Source: CAYNEL01 sp964396225 (GTDB taxonomy: Bacteria; Patescibacteriota; Minisyncoccia; Moranbacterales; UBA1568). From it: 36,126 bases of DNA. This document shows, one piece after another, positions 14,809 through 22,129 of the stretch (its first letter is position 1; each line of letters begins with the position of its first letter). The notes beneath the pieces were generated by a model, which was not told the DNA's origin, ran no database searches, and saw nothing but the letters and a program-made list of their open reading frames with translations. A program made the position numbers and the translations under genes. The stretch covers positions 1 through 36,126 of the forward strand of contig CAYNEL010000006.1 in NCBI GenBank assembly GCA_964396225.1, read 5' to 3'.

Positions 14809-16605
14809 ATGCAAGAGACCATCCGCAATTTCTGCATCATCGCTCACATCGACCACGGCAAGTCGACGCTGGCCGATCGCCTGCTTGAGATCACCCAGAC
14901 GGTCGAGAAGCGCAAGATGAAGGAACAGCTCCTCGACCAGATGGACCTGGAGCGGGAGCGTGGCATTACCATCAAGCTCCAACCGGTACGCATGCACTAC
15001 CGGTTTCGGGACGCTGACTACGCGCTCAACCTCATCGACACGCCCGGCCACGTGGACTTCAACTATGAGGTCTCGCGCTCCTTGGCCGCGGTCGAAGGGG
15101 CCATCCTTCTCGTGGATGCCACCAAGGGCGTCCAGGCTCAGACGCTGGCCAACCTCTACCTCGCCGTCGAGCAGGGATTGGAAATCGTGCCTGTGGTCAA
15201 CAAGATCGACCTGCCGGCCGCCAACGTCGAGAAGACGAAAAAGGAGATCGTCCATATCCTCGGGTGCCGCGAAGAGGACATCCTCTCCTGTTCGGGCAAG
15301 ACGGGGGAGGGCGTACGCGAGGTGCTGGAACGCGTCATCGAGCGGGTACCGGCTCCGCGAGGGGGCGCCGCCAAGCCGCTCCGCGCCCTCATCTTTGATT
15401 CCGTCTACGACAGTTACAAGGGGGTGGTGGCCTATGTCCGGGTGGTGGACGGCGCGGTGCGCCGCGACGATCGTATCCATCTCCTGGCCACCGACAGGGA
15501 GAGCACTGTGGTCGAGGTAGGGGAGTTTCGGCCGGCCTTTTTCACCAAACTTTCCATCGAGGCGGGCGAGATCGGTTATATCGCCACGGGATTGAAGGAG
15601 GTGGCCCATTGCCGCGTGGGCGACACCATCACCCTCGAGCGCGCCGAGAACATCGAAGCCCTCCCCGGATACAAGGAGGTGCGGCCAATGGTCTATGCCA
15701 GCCTTTATCCTGTGGACGGCGGGGAATACAATTTCATGCGCGACGCCTTGGAGAAGTTGAAGCTGAACGACGCTTCGTTCACTTTCGAACCCGAGAGCAA
15801 CCAGGCCTTGGGCCGCGGCTTCCGCTGCGGTTTCCTGGGACTGCTCCATCTCGAGATCATCCAGGCCCGGCTCGAGCGGGAGTTCAACCTGAAGCCCACC
15901 ATCACCACGCCGTCCGTGGTTTACGAGATCGAACTGCGCGGAAGCGGGGAGCGCGTGCCGCTCTACTCGCCGAGCGCCCTACCTGATCCGGCCGGCATCG
16001 AACGCATTTTCGAGCCCTACGTCAAGCTCTCCATCGTCACTCCCGGGGCCTACCTCGGCGCCGTGATGGAACTCTGCCAGCGCATCCGGGCCGAATACCA
16101 GAACACCGAATACCTGGACGAAGAACGCGTCCTCCTCACCTTCCTCTCGCCCCTGATGGACGTCATCGTGGACTTCCACGACCAACTGAAGAGCGCCACC
16201 CAAGGGTACGCCTCGATGAATTACGAGTACGCTGGTTACCGCGAGAGCGACGTGGTCAAGCTCGACATCCTGGTGGCCGGGGACAAGATCGAGGCCTTCT
16301 CGCGCATGGTGCCCCGTTCCCTGGCCTACAGCGAGGGCCGCGAGACGGTGGAGAAACTGAAAGAAGTCATCCCGCGCCACAACTTCGTCATCGCCCTCCA
16401 GGCGGCCGTGGGGGCTAAGGTGATCGCCCGCGAGACCATCTCAGCTTTCCGCAAGGACGTCACCGCCAAACTCTACGGCGGCGACGTCACCCGCAAACGC
16501 AAACTCCTCGAGAAGCAGAAGAAGGGCAAGAAGAAGATGCGCGAGTCCGGCCGGGTGGAGATTCCCGGGGAGGCCTTTCTGAAGGTGCTCCGTAAGAACC
16601 TTTGA
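14809..16605 (+). CDS. lepA: elongation factor 4 (LepA)
   Basis: LepA is a ribosome-binding GTPase that acts on stalled or mispositioned ribosomes and in initiation and 30S maturation. The 598-residue protein has the normal length. The GTPase domain shows the P-loop AHIDHGKST (12-20), the switch region RERGITIKLQ, DTPGHVDF and NKIDLP. Domain II and the EF-G-like domains follow. FRCGFLGLLHLEIIQARLERE and the basic C-terminal domain (GGDVTRKRKLLEKQKKGKKKM, then GRVEIPGEAFLKVL) separate LepA from EF-G. The gene is transcribed alone from a promoter so close to the ATG that the mRNA is probably leaderless. The stop codon overlaps the -35 box of the following gene. Confidence 0.97.
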   Translation: MQETIRNFCIIAHIDHGKSTLADRLLEITQTVEKRKMKEQLLDQMDLERERGITIKLQPVRMHYRFRDADYALNLIDTPGHVDFNYEVSRSLAAVEGAILLVDATKGVQAQTLANLYLAVEQGLEIVPVVNKIDLPAANVEKTKKEIVHILGCREEDILSCSGKTGEGVREVLERVIERVPAPRGGAAKPLRALIFDSVYDSYKGVVAYVRVVDGAVRRDDRIHLLATDRESTVVEVGEFRPAFFTKLSIEAGEIGYIATGLKEVAHCRVGDTITLERAENIEALPGYKEVRPMVYASLYPVDGGEYNFMRDALEKLKLNDASFTFEPESNQALGRGFRCGFLGLLHLEIIQARLEREFNLKPTITTPSVVYEIELRGSGERVPLYSPSALPDPAGIERIFEPYVKLSIVTPGAYLGAVMELCQRIRAEYQNTEYLDEERVLLTFLSPLMDVIVDFHDQLKSATQGYASMNYEYAGYRESDVVKLDILVAGDKIEAFSRMVPRSLAYSEGRETVEKLKEVIPRHNFVIALQAAVGAKVIARETISAFRKDVTAKLYGGDVTRKRKLLEKQKKGKKKMRESGRVEIPGEAFLKVLRKNL

Positions 16606-16631
16606 CCCTCACTCGGCGCGGATGGTATGGT
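16602..16631 (+). promoter_or_regulatory. promoter overlapping the lepA stop codon
   Basis: TTGACC (16602-16607) contains the lepA TGA; 18-base spacer; extended TGG-TATGGT (-10 at 16626-16631). Confidence 0.6.
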
Positions 16632-16679
16632 GGAGGCAGGTTCTTTTTTTCATCCCTACCGACCCAGAAGGAGGCCAAT

Positions 16680-16988
16680 GTGAGCGCATCGAGCGGATTC
16701 CACCAGAGATTCAATACCAGGGAAGCGGTAGATGACCCGTTGGACCGTTCCGCGAGCGGACAACCTGATGTTCTGTCGGAGTCGTCACAGATGGCGGCCG
16801 ACATGGTGGCTGAAACGGTCCGGCCGCAGGCGAAGCCCGGGCCGGCGGGTCAGTGCCGAACCTGCGGCGGGGCAGTCTTTCCGGCAGCGGGTATTCCCAA
16901 GCTTCGAGCCGTGGCGCCACACTTCTTCGGGTGCGTCAGCTGCAACGCCCTCTACTTTGCGCCCCCACCCCCTGTCGGTGACAAGTAA
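16680..16988 (+). CDS. small zinc-ribbon orphan protein, 102 aa
   Basis: Unrecognised small protein. The start is GTG 16680, with AAGGAGG five bases upstream; an ATG two bases earlier is followed at once by a stop codon in its own frame, so GTG is the real choice. The first 55 residues are polar and probably disordered. The C-terminal part holds two Cys pairs, CRTC and CVSC, about 33 residues apart, followed by NALYFAPP: the layout of a zinc ribbon. Such domains bind nucleic acid or protein partners, but nothing more can be said. It has its own promoter and terminator and lies between lepA and two further orphan genes. Confidence 0.65.
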   Translation: MSASSGFHQRFNTREAVDDPLDRSASGQPDVLSESSQMAADMVAETVRPQAKPGPAGQCRTCGGAVFPAAGIPKLRAVAPHFFGCVSCNALYFAPPPPVGDK

Positions 16989-17007
16989 CCGTCGTCTTTC
17001 CTCTCGA

Positions 17008-17040
17008 GCCGTCCCGGACATGTTCCGCGGACGGTTTTTT
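17008..17040 (+). terminator. intrinsic terminator of the zinc-ribbon gene
   Basis: CCGTCC plus CGGA pair with TCCG and GGACGG (one bulged C), small loop, then TTTTTT. Confidence 0.82.
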
Positions 17041-17057
17041 CCAAGCCCTCCTCTTTA

Positions 17058-17086
17058 TTGACAAAAAATAAAAAACAGTGTATAAA
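17058..17086 (+). promoter_or_regulatory. strong sigma70-type promoter of the orphan pair 17137/17362
   Basis: TTGACA (17058-17063), 17-base A-rich spacer, TATAAA (17081-17086). Differs from the promoter at 1917-1945 at only about three positions over 30 bases. Confidence 0.85.
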
Positions 17087-17136
17087 GTAGTTAGTTTTTT
17101 TCATCAACCATACCCACACGCGTATAGGAGGCGCCC

Positions 17137-17352
17137 ATGAAGCTGGACCCGAATCTACCCCGTAATATCACCGCCTTGTGCGCTCTTGAGGCGCATTTGG
17201 CAGGGTGTGTCACTCGTCCGTGCTCCCCCTTCCCGATGCCGGACGTGCGCGTGCTCGATCCAGCAGGGAACCTGCAACTTTATCGGACGGCTGAGAGGCT
17301 GGCCGATCTCTGCGGGTCTGAGCTCGGTGAATTTCCTGGGACAGAAACCTAG
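17137..17352 (+). CDS. uncharacterised orphan protein, 71 aa
   Basis: A short gene with no recognisable family. Support comes from its signals: a near-consensus promoter at 17058-17086 and a perfect AGGAGG (17126-17131) five bases before ATG 17137. The protein is soluble in appearance, with three or four Cys (ALCALEAHLAGC, RPC, ADLCG) and a Pro-rich middle. Its stop codon is nine bases before the next ATG, and the two genes probably form an operon with the terminator at 17823. It could be a partner of the protein encoded next to it. Confidence 0.6.
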   Translation: MKLDPNLPRNITALCALEAHLAGCVTRPCSPFPMPDVRVLDPAGNLQLYRTAERLADLCGSELGEFPGTET

Positions 17353-17361
17353 GGAGGCGCC

Positions 17362-17823
17362 ATGGACCACGCCGCAATTGTCTTTGAAATCGTCGGTTTT
17401 TGCGTCGATAGAAAGATCGTGTCGGCGACCTCTGGGCGGTTTCTCGGCGAGAGTCTCCTCAAGCTCGAGGACGCGGGGATCGATTTCTCCGTGATCGACC
17501 CGGAAACCTGGAAGCGGGGCATCGCGAGCGGGATTTGGTCCGCGAACGAAATCTGCCTCCCGGAACGGATGCGGGTCCTCTGTCTTCCGCCGGGGCCGGT
17601 GATGGATGCATACCGACAGGTCATGCATACCGATCGCGACCGGCACCTCCGCCTTATTCAGGCTCGGCAAAGACCGCCGCCGGCAGGCGTGGCGTATCAA
17701 GAGGACCCATATCTTCTCGAGCGCCAGTTCACGGGAGAGAGGACGCAATGCGACCTCATCATCGTGTTAGGTTTGGCGCTCCGCGAGTCTGCAGAAGCCC
17801 GCTGTTTGAAACAAATTCACTGA
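17362..17823 (+). CDS. uncharacterised orphan protein, 153 aa
   Basis: Not recognised. The ATG at 17362 is preceded by GGGAGG at spacing 3-4, and the gene follows the 71-aa gene by nine bases, so the pair is probably translated from one mRNA. The protein looks soluble and alpha/beta: AAIVFEIVGFCVDRKIVSAT at the start, then FLGESLLKLEDAGIDFSVIDPETWKRG in segments, a middle part with MRVLCLPPGPVMDAYRQVM, and a last segment CDLIIVLGLALRESAEAR. No membrane helix, signal or catalytic motif stands out. The stop codon TGA sits at the edge of the terminator hairpin. Confidence 0.6.
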   Translation: MDHAAIVFEIVGFCVDRKIVSATSGRFLGESLLKLEDAGIDFSVIDPETWKRGIASGIWSANEICLPERMRVLCLPPGPVMDAYRQVMHTDRDRHLRLIQARQRPPPAGVAYQEDPYLLERQFTGERTQCDLIIVLGLALRESAEARCLKQIH

Positions 17824-17861
17824 CCGGTCACGAGGATGCGTCTCGGGGCCGGTTTCTTTTT
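17823..17861 (+). terminator. intrinsic terminator of the orphan pair
   Basis: 12-bp stem ACCGGTCACGAG with CTCGGGGCCGGT (one mismatch, one G-U pair), loop GATGCGT, then TTTCTTTTT. Confidence 0.82.
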
Positions 17862-17872
17862 ACGCCGAACCT

Positions 17873-17901
17873 TTGCCCGCCTGCGGCTTTTTGGCTATAC
17901 T
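17873..17901 (+). promoter_or_regulatory. promoter of the trx-yjbQ-mltG unit
   Basis: TTGCCC (17873-17878), 17-base spacer, TATACT (17896-17901). The predicted leader before ATG 17980 is about 72 bases and contains nothing recognisable. Confidence 0.75.
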
Positions 17902-17979
17902 GGAGACATAACATATTAGCGCGCACGGCTCTCCGATTCCTGGCGTTTCCCGGAGTGTTTGGGGCCGGCACCAAGATCT

Positions 17980-18297
17980 ATGGCTATCGAAATCACCGAC
18001 CAGAATTTCAAGACCGAAGTGCTCGATCACGACAAGCCAGTCGTGGTGGATTTCTGGGCCCCCTGGTGCGGACCCTGCCAGATCATGGGCCCCATCATCG
18101 AACAGCTGGCCACCGAGTTCGAAGGCAAGATCAAGATCGGCAAGCTGAACGTGGACGATAATCCGGAGCACGCCCGCGAGTACGGGATCATGTCCATCCC
18201 GACCATGAAGGTCTTCAAGGGCGGCCAGCCGGTCAAGGAATTCATCGGGGCCCAACCGAAAGACGTGCTGGCGGCCGAGTTCGCCAAGCTGGTCTAG
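17980..18297 (+). CDS. trx: thioredoxin
   Basis: A classical small thioredoxin of 105 residues, reducing protein disulfides in the cytoplasm with electrons from thioredoxin reductase. The active site WCGPC has Cys30 and Cys33, preceded by VVVDFWAP. The buried Asp is in VVVDF, and the cis-proline loop appears as MSIPTMKVF. The Gly-rich turn FIGAQPKDVL closes the domain. ATG 17980 (context ATCTATG) gives the usual N-terminus; an earlier in-frame TTG at 17959 would add an unlikely tail. No signal peptide is present, so it acts inside the cell. It is the first gene of a unit with yjbQ, mltG and a membrane protein. Which trx paralogue it is cannot be said. Confidence 0.96.
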   Translation: MAIEITDQNFKTEVLDHDKPVVVDFWAPWCGPCQIMGPIIEQLATEFEGKIKIGKLNVDDNPEHAREYGIMSIPTMKVFKGGQPVKEFIGAQPKDVLAAEFAKLV

Positions 18298-18352
18298 GCG
18301 CCCGCCGACCGAACCGGGCGGGGATCGGAAGGAGGGAAATACAAACAACACT

Positions 18353-18793
18353 ATGAAACTGCATCGCCAGCGCATCGTTTTCGAGAGCCGGAGCCAGGTC
18401 GAGTTCTGCGACATCACAGCCGAAGTCCAGCACATCGTGGACGAGAGCGGGGTCCGGGAAGGGACGGTTTTGGTCTACGCGCCGCACACCACCATGGGCG
18501 TGGTCATCAACCACAACGAGCCCATGCTCATCCAGGACTTCACCCGTCTCATCTACAAGCTCGTGCCGGTGGACGACCACTATTCACACGACCTCTTCGA
18601 GCTCCGCAAGGACACCCGTTCGGACGGCCGGAGCAACGGCCACTCGCACTGCAAGTCCATCCTCCTCGGGGCGAGTGAGACCATCCCCGTGGAACGTGGC
18701 AAACTCCTCCTCTCCGAACGCCAGAGCGTCTTCGCCGTAGAGTTCGACGGGGCCCGCAAGCGGGACGTGGTGGTCCAAGTGACCGGCGCGTGA
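18353..18793 (+). CDS. yjbQ: YjbQ/UPF0047 family protein
   Basis: A 146-residue member of the YjbQ (UPF0047) family, a widespread cytoplasmic fold found as a trimer. Some members can make thiamine phosphate weakly, but the true role is not established. Diagnostic segments are YAPHTTMGVVINHNEP (residues about 43-58) and NGHSHCKSILLGASETIPV (about 94-112), both holding conserved His residues near the presumed metal or active site, and a C-terminal DGARKRDVVVQVTG. Length is normal. A GGAAGGAGGG stretch lies about 17 bases before the ATG, too far for a standard Shine-Dalgarno site. It lies 55 bases after trx, with a small GC-rich hairpin in the gap. Confidence 0.9.
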   Translation: MKLHRQRIVFESRSQVEFCDITAEVQHIVDESGVREGTVLVYAPHTTMGVVINHNEPMLIQDFTRLIYKLVPVDDHYSHDLFELRKDTRSDGRSNGHSHCKSILLGASETIPVERGKLLLSERQSVFAVEFDGARKRDVVVQVTGA

Positions 18794-18824
18794 TGCCCCG
18801 TCCGTAACCTAACGAGACACACCC

Positions 18825-19841
18825 ATGCTGCGCGCCTTGTCCATCACCCTGGTCGTCCTCGTCGCCGTGGCCGGCCTCGCTTTTTTGTTCGTGGAATACC
18901 GCTCCACCTACGCCCTCGGCCAGACGCGCGAGGATCGGACAGTGCGTATCGAGCGCGGTATGGACGTTTTCGAGACGGGCCGGAGGCTCGAGGCCGAAGG
19001 GCTTGTGGCTTCCCGCTGGTATTTCGTCTACTATTTCGCCCGCCACGGCCTGCGCGGCCAGACCGTCGCGGGAGAATACCTCCTTTCCGGTAGCCTGACC
19101 GTCCCTGAGATCGCCCGCATCCTGACCGAGGGGGACGTACGCCAGACGGCCGTCCAGGTGACGTTTCCCGAGGGCTGGGATATGAAGAAGATGGCCGAAC
19201 GCCTCTCGGCCAACGGTCTGCCGGGTGAAGCGTTCCTCAGGCTGGCCCAGCGGCCGCTGTCGGTCTGGCAGGAGGAACACCCCTTCCTCCAGGAACTGCC
19301 CGAAGGGGCGTCGCTTGAGGGGTTCCTCTTTCCTGACACCTACCTCTTCGCCCGTACCGCCACGGCCGAGGACATCATCGCCAAGATGCTTGACGCTTTC
19401 GGGGAGAAGGCCGCCCAGCCCCGTCCCGAGGCGCCCGCGCGCGGCGATTTCACCCCCTATCAGACCCTTGTCCTGGCCAGCATCGTGGAGAACGAGGTAC
19501 CCACCGCCGCCGACCGGCGCAAAGTGGCCGACATCTTCCTCCGCCGCCTGGCCGCGGGCCAGCGGCTGGAGAGCGACGCCACCATCAAGTACATCCTCGG
19601 CAAGAACGTCATCCAGCATTCGGTTGAGGAGACCCGTACGCCGTCCCCTTACAACACGTATGTGAACGCAGGCCTGCCCCCGGGGCCCATCGGCAACCCA
19701 GGTCTCGAGGCCATCGACGCCGTTCTCAATCCGGAACCCAACCCATATTTCTTCTTCCTGAGCGATCCCAAAACCGGAGCCACTGTCTTTTCGGTCACCT
19801 TTGAGGAGCATAAGCAGAACAAGTTGAAGTACGGCCTATGA
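18825..19841 (+). CDS. mltG: endolytic murein transglycosylase MltG
   Basis: MltG (YceG) cuts nascent glycan strands at the outer face of the cytoplasmic membrane and limits their length. The 338-residue protein begins with a single membrane helix (about residues 5-23) that anchors it. A LysM-like segment follows (RTVRIERGMDVFETGRRLEAEGLV in parts), then the catalytic domain with LASIVENEV around 218-224, where Glu222 matches the catalytic Glu of SIVEKE in the E. coli enzyme. LESDATIKYILG and the ending YNTYVNAGLPPGPIGNPG with the final DPKTGATVFSVTFEEH are hallmarks of the family. Its stop codon overlaps the next ATG (ATGA), so the two are translationally coupled. Confidence 0.95.
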   Translation: MLRALSITLVVLVAVAGLAFLFVEYRSTYALGQTREDRTVRIERGMDVFETGRRLEAEGLVASRWYFVYYFARHGLRGQTVAGEYLLSGSLTVPEIARILTEGDVRQTAVQVTFPEGWDMKKMAERLSANGLPGEAFLRLAQRPLSVWQEEHPFLQELPEGASLEGFLFPDTYLFARTATAEDIIAKMLDAFGEKAAQPRPEAPARGDFTPYQTLVLASIVENEVPTAADRRKVADIFLRRLAAGQRLESDATIKYILGKNVIQHSVEETRTPSPYNTYVNAGLPPGPIGNPGLEAIDAVLNPEPNPYFFFLSDPKTGATVFSVTFEEHKQNKLKYGL

Positions 19842-20890
19842 ACGCCGCCCCCGACGCCGCAGCGGCCCCGTCCCGCCCGACACGTACCCTTTTCCGTCCG
19901 GTCGGCTTCGTCGTCCTGGCCAGCCTTTCGTTCTCGGCCTGGTGGTACCTCGAGATGGCCTTCGACGGGGGTGATCTCTCCTGGGTCAAAGCAGCCACCG
20001 TCTTCTCCCTGGTGGCGGTGATGCTGTGCCTCATAGCTCTGACCGAGGAGAAGCATCCCAAGCTCCGCCTGGCGGCCGCCGCCCTCTCCCTTGGCCCAGC
20101 CTTCTTTTTCGTCCCGGACTGGAGGCTGCTCCCTATCCTCGTTCTGAGTTTTGTCTGCGTCTGGTACGGCCTGGTCCGCGTCGCCCGGGAGATCGAGGCC
20201 CGCATTCGAATCGCCATCGGGCGTTCACTCGGGGCGGGTCTGCCGCTCATCCTCCTCGGCTTCTGTCTGGCCATTGTCACCCAGTATTACTTCCACATCA
20301 ACGCCTTGCCGTGGACCGAGCTTCTGCCGCGTTTCAACCTGGGCCAGCAGTCCAACGCCCTCCTCATCCGGACGCTCGAATCCACCCATCCCGGTTTTCA
20401 GCAAGCGGGGGAGGACGGTCTCACCCTGGACGCCTTCCTCCTCGCTCTCCAGGATACGGTGGCGCCAAACAGCACGCTGCCACCCGTCTCGGTGCCGCCC
20501 GAAGTGGAAGCGCTCCTCCCGCCGGAACTGCGTTCGCCCGAAGCCCTGGCGGCGTTGGAGCGTGAGGCCTACCTTCGGGCTGGACGCGAACGTTTCGCCA
20601 CCCTCTCGGGCGGCGGCGAATTCTCGGGCGCCGAGCGCGTCACGGACGTCCTGACGGGGATACTCAACTACCAGACCCGGATCTTCTTCGACCCCGAGGC
20701 GCGCCACTATCCGCCGGTGCTCCTGCCGTTCCTCCTTTGCCTCCTCCTGTTCCTCACCATCTTCCCGCTGGGGACGCTCCTCGGCCTCCTGTGGATCGCC
20801 GTGGCTGCCTTGGGCTTCCGGCTGCTGCGGCGGCTCAAGGTGGTGCGTGTCGAGCGTCGGAATGTCGAGCAGGAGACGATCGTGTATTAG
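19838..20890 (+). CDS. polytopic membrane protein, 350 aa
   Basis: Unrecognised membrane protein. It overlaps the mltG stop codon by four bases (ATGA), which suggests coupled translation and a shared envelope role. Roughly seven hydrophobic helices are visible: about residues 21-38, 50-68, 76-92, 94-110, 130-150 and a C-terminal pair near 292-330. Between about 155 and 285 lies a hydrophilic segment, likely extracytoplasmic, with QQSNALLIRTLESTHPGFQQAG and a Pro/Glu-rich stretch (PPVSVPPEVEALLPPELRSPEALAAL in parts). The tail is basic (RLLRRLKVVRVERR). No catalytic motif is seen. Its stop codon TAG is part of the left arm of the CIRCE element in front of dnaJ. Confidence 0.75.
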   Translation: MNAAPDAAAAPSRPTRTLFRPVGFVVLASLSFSAWWYLEMAFDGGDLSWVKAATVFSLVAVMLCLIALTEEKHPKLRLAAAALSLGPAFFFVPDWRLLPILVLSFVCVWYGLVRVAREIEARIRIAIGRSLGAGLPLILLGFCLAIVTQYYFHINALPWTELLPRFNLGQQSNALLIRTLESTHPGFQQAGEDGLTLDAFLLALQDTVAPNSTLPPVSVPPEVEALLPPELRSPEALAALEREAYLRAGRERFATLSGGGEFSGAERVTDVLTGILNYQTRIFFDPEARHYPPVLLPFLLCLLLFLTIFPLGTLLGLLWIAVAALGFRLLRRLKVVRVERRNVEQETIVY

Positions 20891-20913
20891 CAATCATCGA
20901 GAGAGATTGCTAA
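20887..20913 (+). promoter_or_regulatory. CIRCE operator (HrcA binding site) upstream of dnaJ
   Basis: TTAGCAATC, nine bases, GATTGCTAA: a perfect inverted repeat equal to the CIRCE consensus TTAGCACTC-N9-GAGTGCTAA except for one symmetric change per arm. It overlaps the stop codon of the preceding gene on the left and the dnaJ -35 box on the right. HrcA binding there would block transcription outside heat stress (known mechanism; binding here is inferred). Confidence 0.88.
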
Positions 20914-20935
20914 ACCAGGGCGGATGCGCTACGCT
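20907..20935 (+). promoter_or_regulatory. dnaJ promoter
   Basis: TTGCTA (20907-20912), 17-base spacer, TACGCT (20930-20935). The -35 lies in the right arm of the CIRCE element. The leader is about 20 bases and has no Shine-Dalgarno site. Confidence 0.7.
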
Positions 20936-20961
20936 AGGGATGTCCCAACATTCCTTTTTTT

Positions 20962-22038
20962 ATGGCCCGAGACTACTATTCCATCCTCGGTGTGCCACGT
21001 GACGCGAGCGAGGGCGACATCAAGAAGGCCTTCCGCAAGCTGGCCCACCAATACCATCCCGACAAGCAGGGCGGCGACGCCGAGAAGTTCAAGGAGATCA
21101 ATCAGGCCTACCAGGTGCTCTCGGACAAGGACAAGCGCGCCCAGTACGACCGTTTCGGCCGCACTTTCGACGGCCAGGCGGGGGGTTTCGATTTCGGCGA
21201 TTTCGCCGGCGGGCAGGGCGGTTTCCGTTTCGATTTCGGCGATTCGCCCTTCAACGACTTATTCTCTGAGATTTTCACCGGCGGTTTCTCCGGGGCGGGG
21301 GAGGGCGGCCGCGGCCGGGATATCTCGGTGGACACGGACATCTCGTTCGCCGAGATGGCCCGCGGCACCGAGCGCGAACTCGCCTTGCGCAAGCTTGCCG
21401 TCTGCCGGACCTGCGACGGGACGGGCGGTGCGGCCGGGGCCGAGTCGCGCACTTGCGCCACCTGCCACGGCACCGGCCAGGTCAAACGTTCGAGCCAGGG
21501 CATCTTCGGCGCCGCGTTCGTACGGGTGGCCCCCTGTTCCGACTGCCATGGTGCCGGCCGGACTTACGCCAAACACTGTTCCGACTGCCATGGTGCCGGC
21601 CGGACGATGCGGAGCGAGAGCGTCAAGGTGCGGATCCCGGCCGGCCTCCAGGACGGCGCCACCCTCTCCGTGCGCGGTGCGGGTGAGGCGGGCGAACACG
21701 GCGGGCGGCCGGGGGACCTCCTGGTGACCGTGCATGTTTCGCCGGATCCGCGTTTCGAGCGGCGGGGCGACCACATCCTCGTCAAGCAGGCCGTCACCTT
21801 TTCGCAGGCTGCCCTCGGAGCCAGTATCCAGGTGGAGACACTCGAGAAGCCGGTTACCATCAAGATCCCGGCCGGCACCCAGAACGGCGAGACGTTCCGC
21901 CTCAAAGGGTACGGCATCGACCGGCTCGGCGGCTACGGCCGGGGTGACCTGCTCGTGGCCGTGGCGGTGTCTGTCCCCAAGAAACTTTCCAAGACCGAGC
22001 GCGAGCTCGTAGAGAAGCTGAAGACGGCCGGACTGTGA
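20962..22038 (+). CDS. dnaJ: chaperone DnaJ
   Basis: DnaJ (Hsp40) delivers unfolded proteins to DnaK and stimulates its ATPase. The 358-residue protein has all type-I domains: the J domain (about 1-67) with the essential HPD in HQYHPDKQGG, a Gly/Phe-rich linker (about 70-120, GGFDFGDFAGGQGG), four zinc-binding CxxCxGxG repeats (CRTCDGTG, CATCHGTG, CSDCHGAG twice), and the C-terminal peptide-binding domains (VRIPAGLQDGATL, VTIKIPAGTQNGETFRLKGYG). Repeats three and four are encoded by identical DNA over 30 bases. The gene is alone, behind a CIRCE operator and before a strong terminator, with no grpE, dnaK or hrcA next to it in the window. Confidence 0.97.
   Translation: MARDYYSILGVPRDASEGDIKKAFRKLAHQYHPDKQGGDAEKFKEINQAYQVLSDKDKRAQYDRFGRTFDGQAGGFDFGDFAGGQGGFRFDFGDSPFNDLFSEIFTGGFSGAGEGGRGRDISVDTDISFAEMARGTERELALRKLAVCRTCDGTGGAAGAESRTCATCHGTGQVKRSSQGIFGAAFVRVAPCSDCHGAGRTYAKHCSDCHGAGRTMRSESVKVRIPAGLQDGATLSVRGAGEAGEHGGRPGDLLVTVHVSPDPRFERRGDHILVKQAVTFSQAALGASIQVETLEKPVTIKIPAGTQNGETFRLKGYGIDRLGGYGRGDLLVAVAVSVPKKLSKTERELVEKLKTAGL
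21534..21605 (+). repeat. two identical 30-bp copies encoding zinc repeats 3 and 4 of DnaJ
   Basis: Exact copies at 21534-21563 and 21576-21605 (period 42 bases, 14 residues), both encoding CSDCHGAGRT. Confidence 0.9.
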
Positions 22039-22042
22039 CGCC

Positions 22043-22068
22043 ACCGCCCCTCCCGGGGGCGGTTTTTT
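22043..22068 (+). terminator. intrinsic terminator of dnaJ
   Basis: ACCGCCCC, loop TCCC(G), GGGGCGGT, then TTTTT: an 8-bp GC-rich stem with a clear T run. Confidence 0.9.
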
Positions 22069-22092
22069 CATGCCCGCGCGGGAAGCGAGGTG

Positions 22093-22101
22093 TGGTATCA
22101 T
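22093..22101 (+). promoter_or_regulatory. extended -10 promoter of the receiver-recJ-rnhA unit
   Basis: TGG-TATCAT (-10 at 22096-22101) without a clear -35; predicted leader about 22 bases. Confidence 0.45.
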
Positions 22102-22129
22102 ACAGGGGAACACTTAACCTTTTCCGGAT

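Noticed and set aside
14032..15849. 605-codon open frame on the minus strand opposite murJ and lepA
   Set aside because: It is antisense to two firmly identified genes, has no start signals, and such long antisense frames are common in GC-rich coding DNA.
18299..18322. CGCCCG...CGGGCG hairpin between trx and yjbQ
   Set aside because: No T run follows, and the genes are close; more likely incidental or mRNA-stabilising than a terminator.
1500..18824. Recurrent GTAACC about 20 bases before ATG at khpA, rfbA and mltG
   Set aside because: Only three cases, with variable distance; too weak to call a motif from this window.
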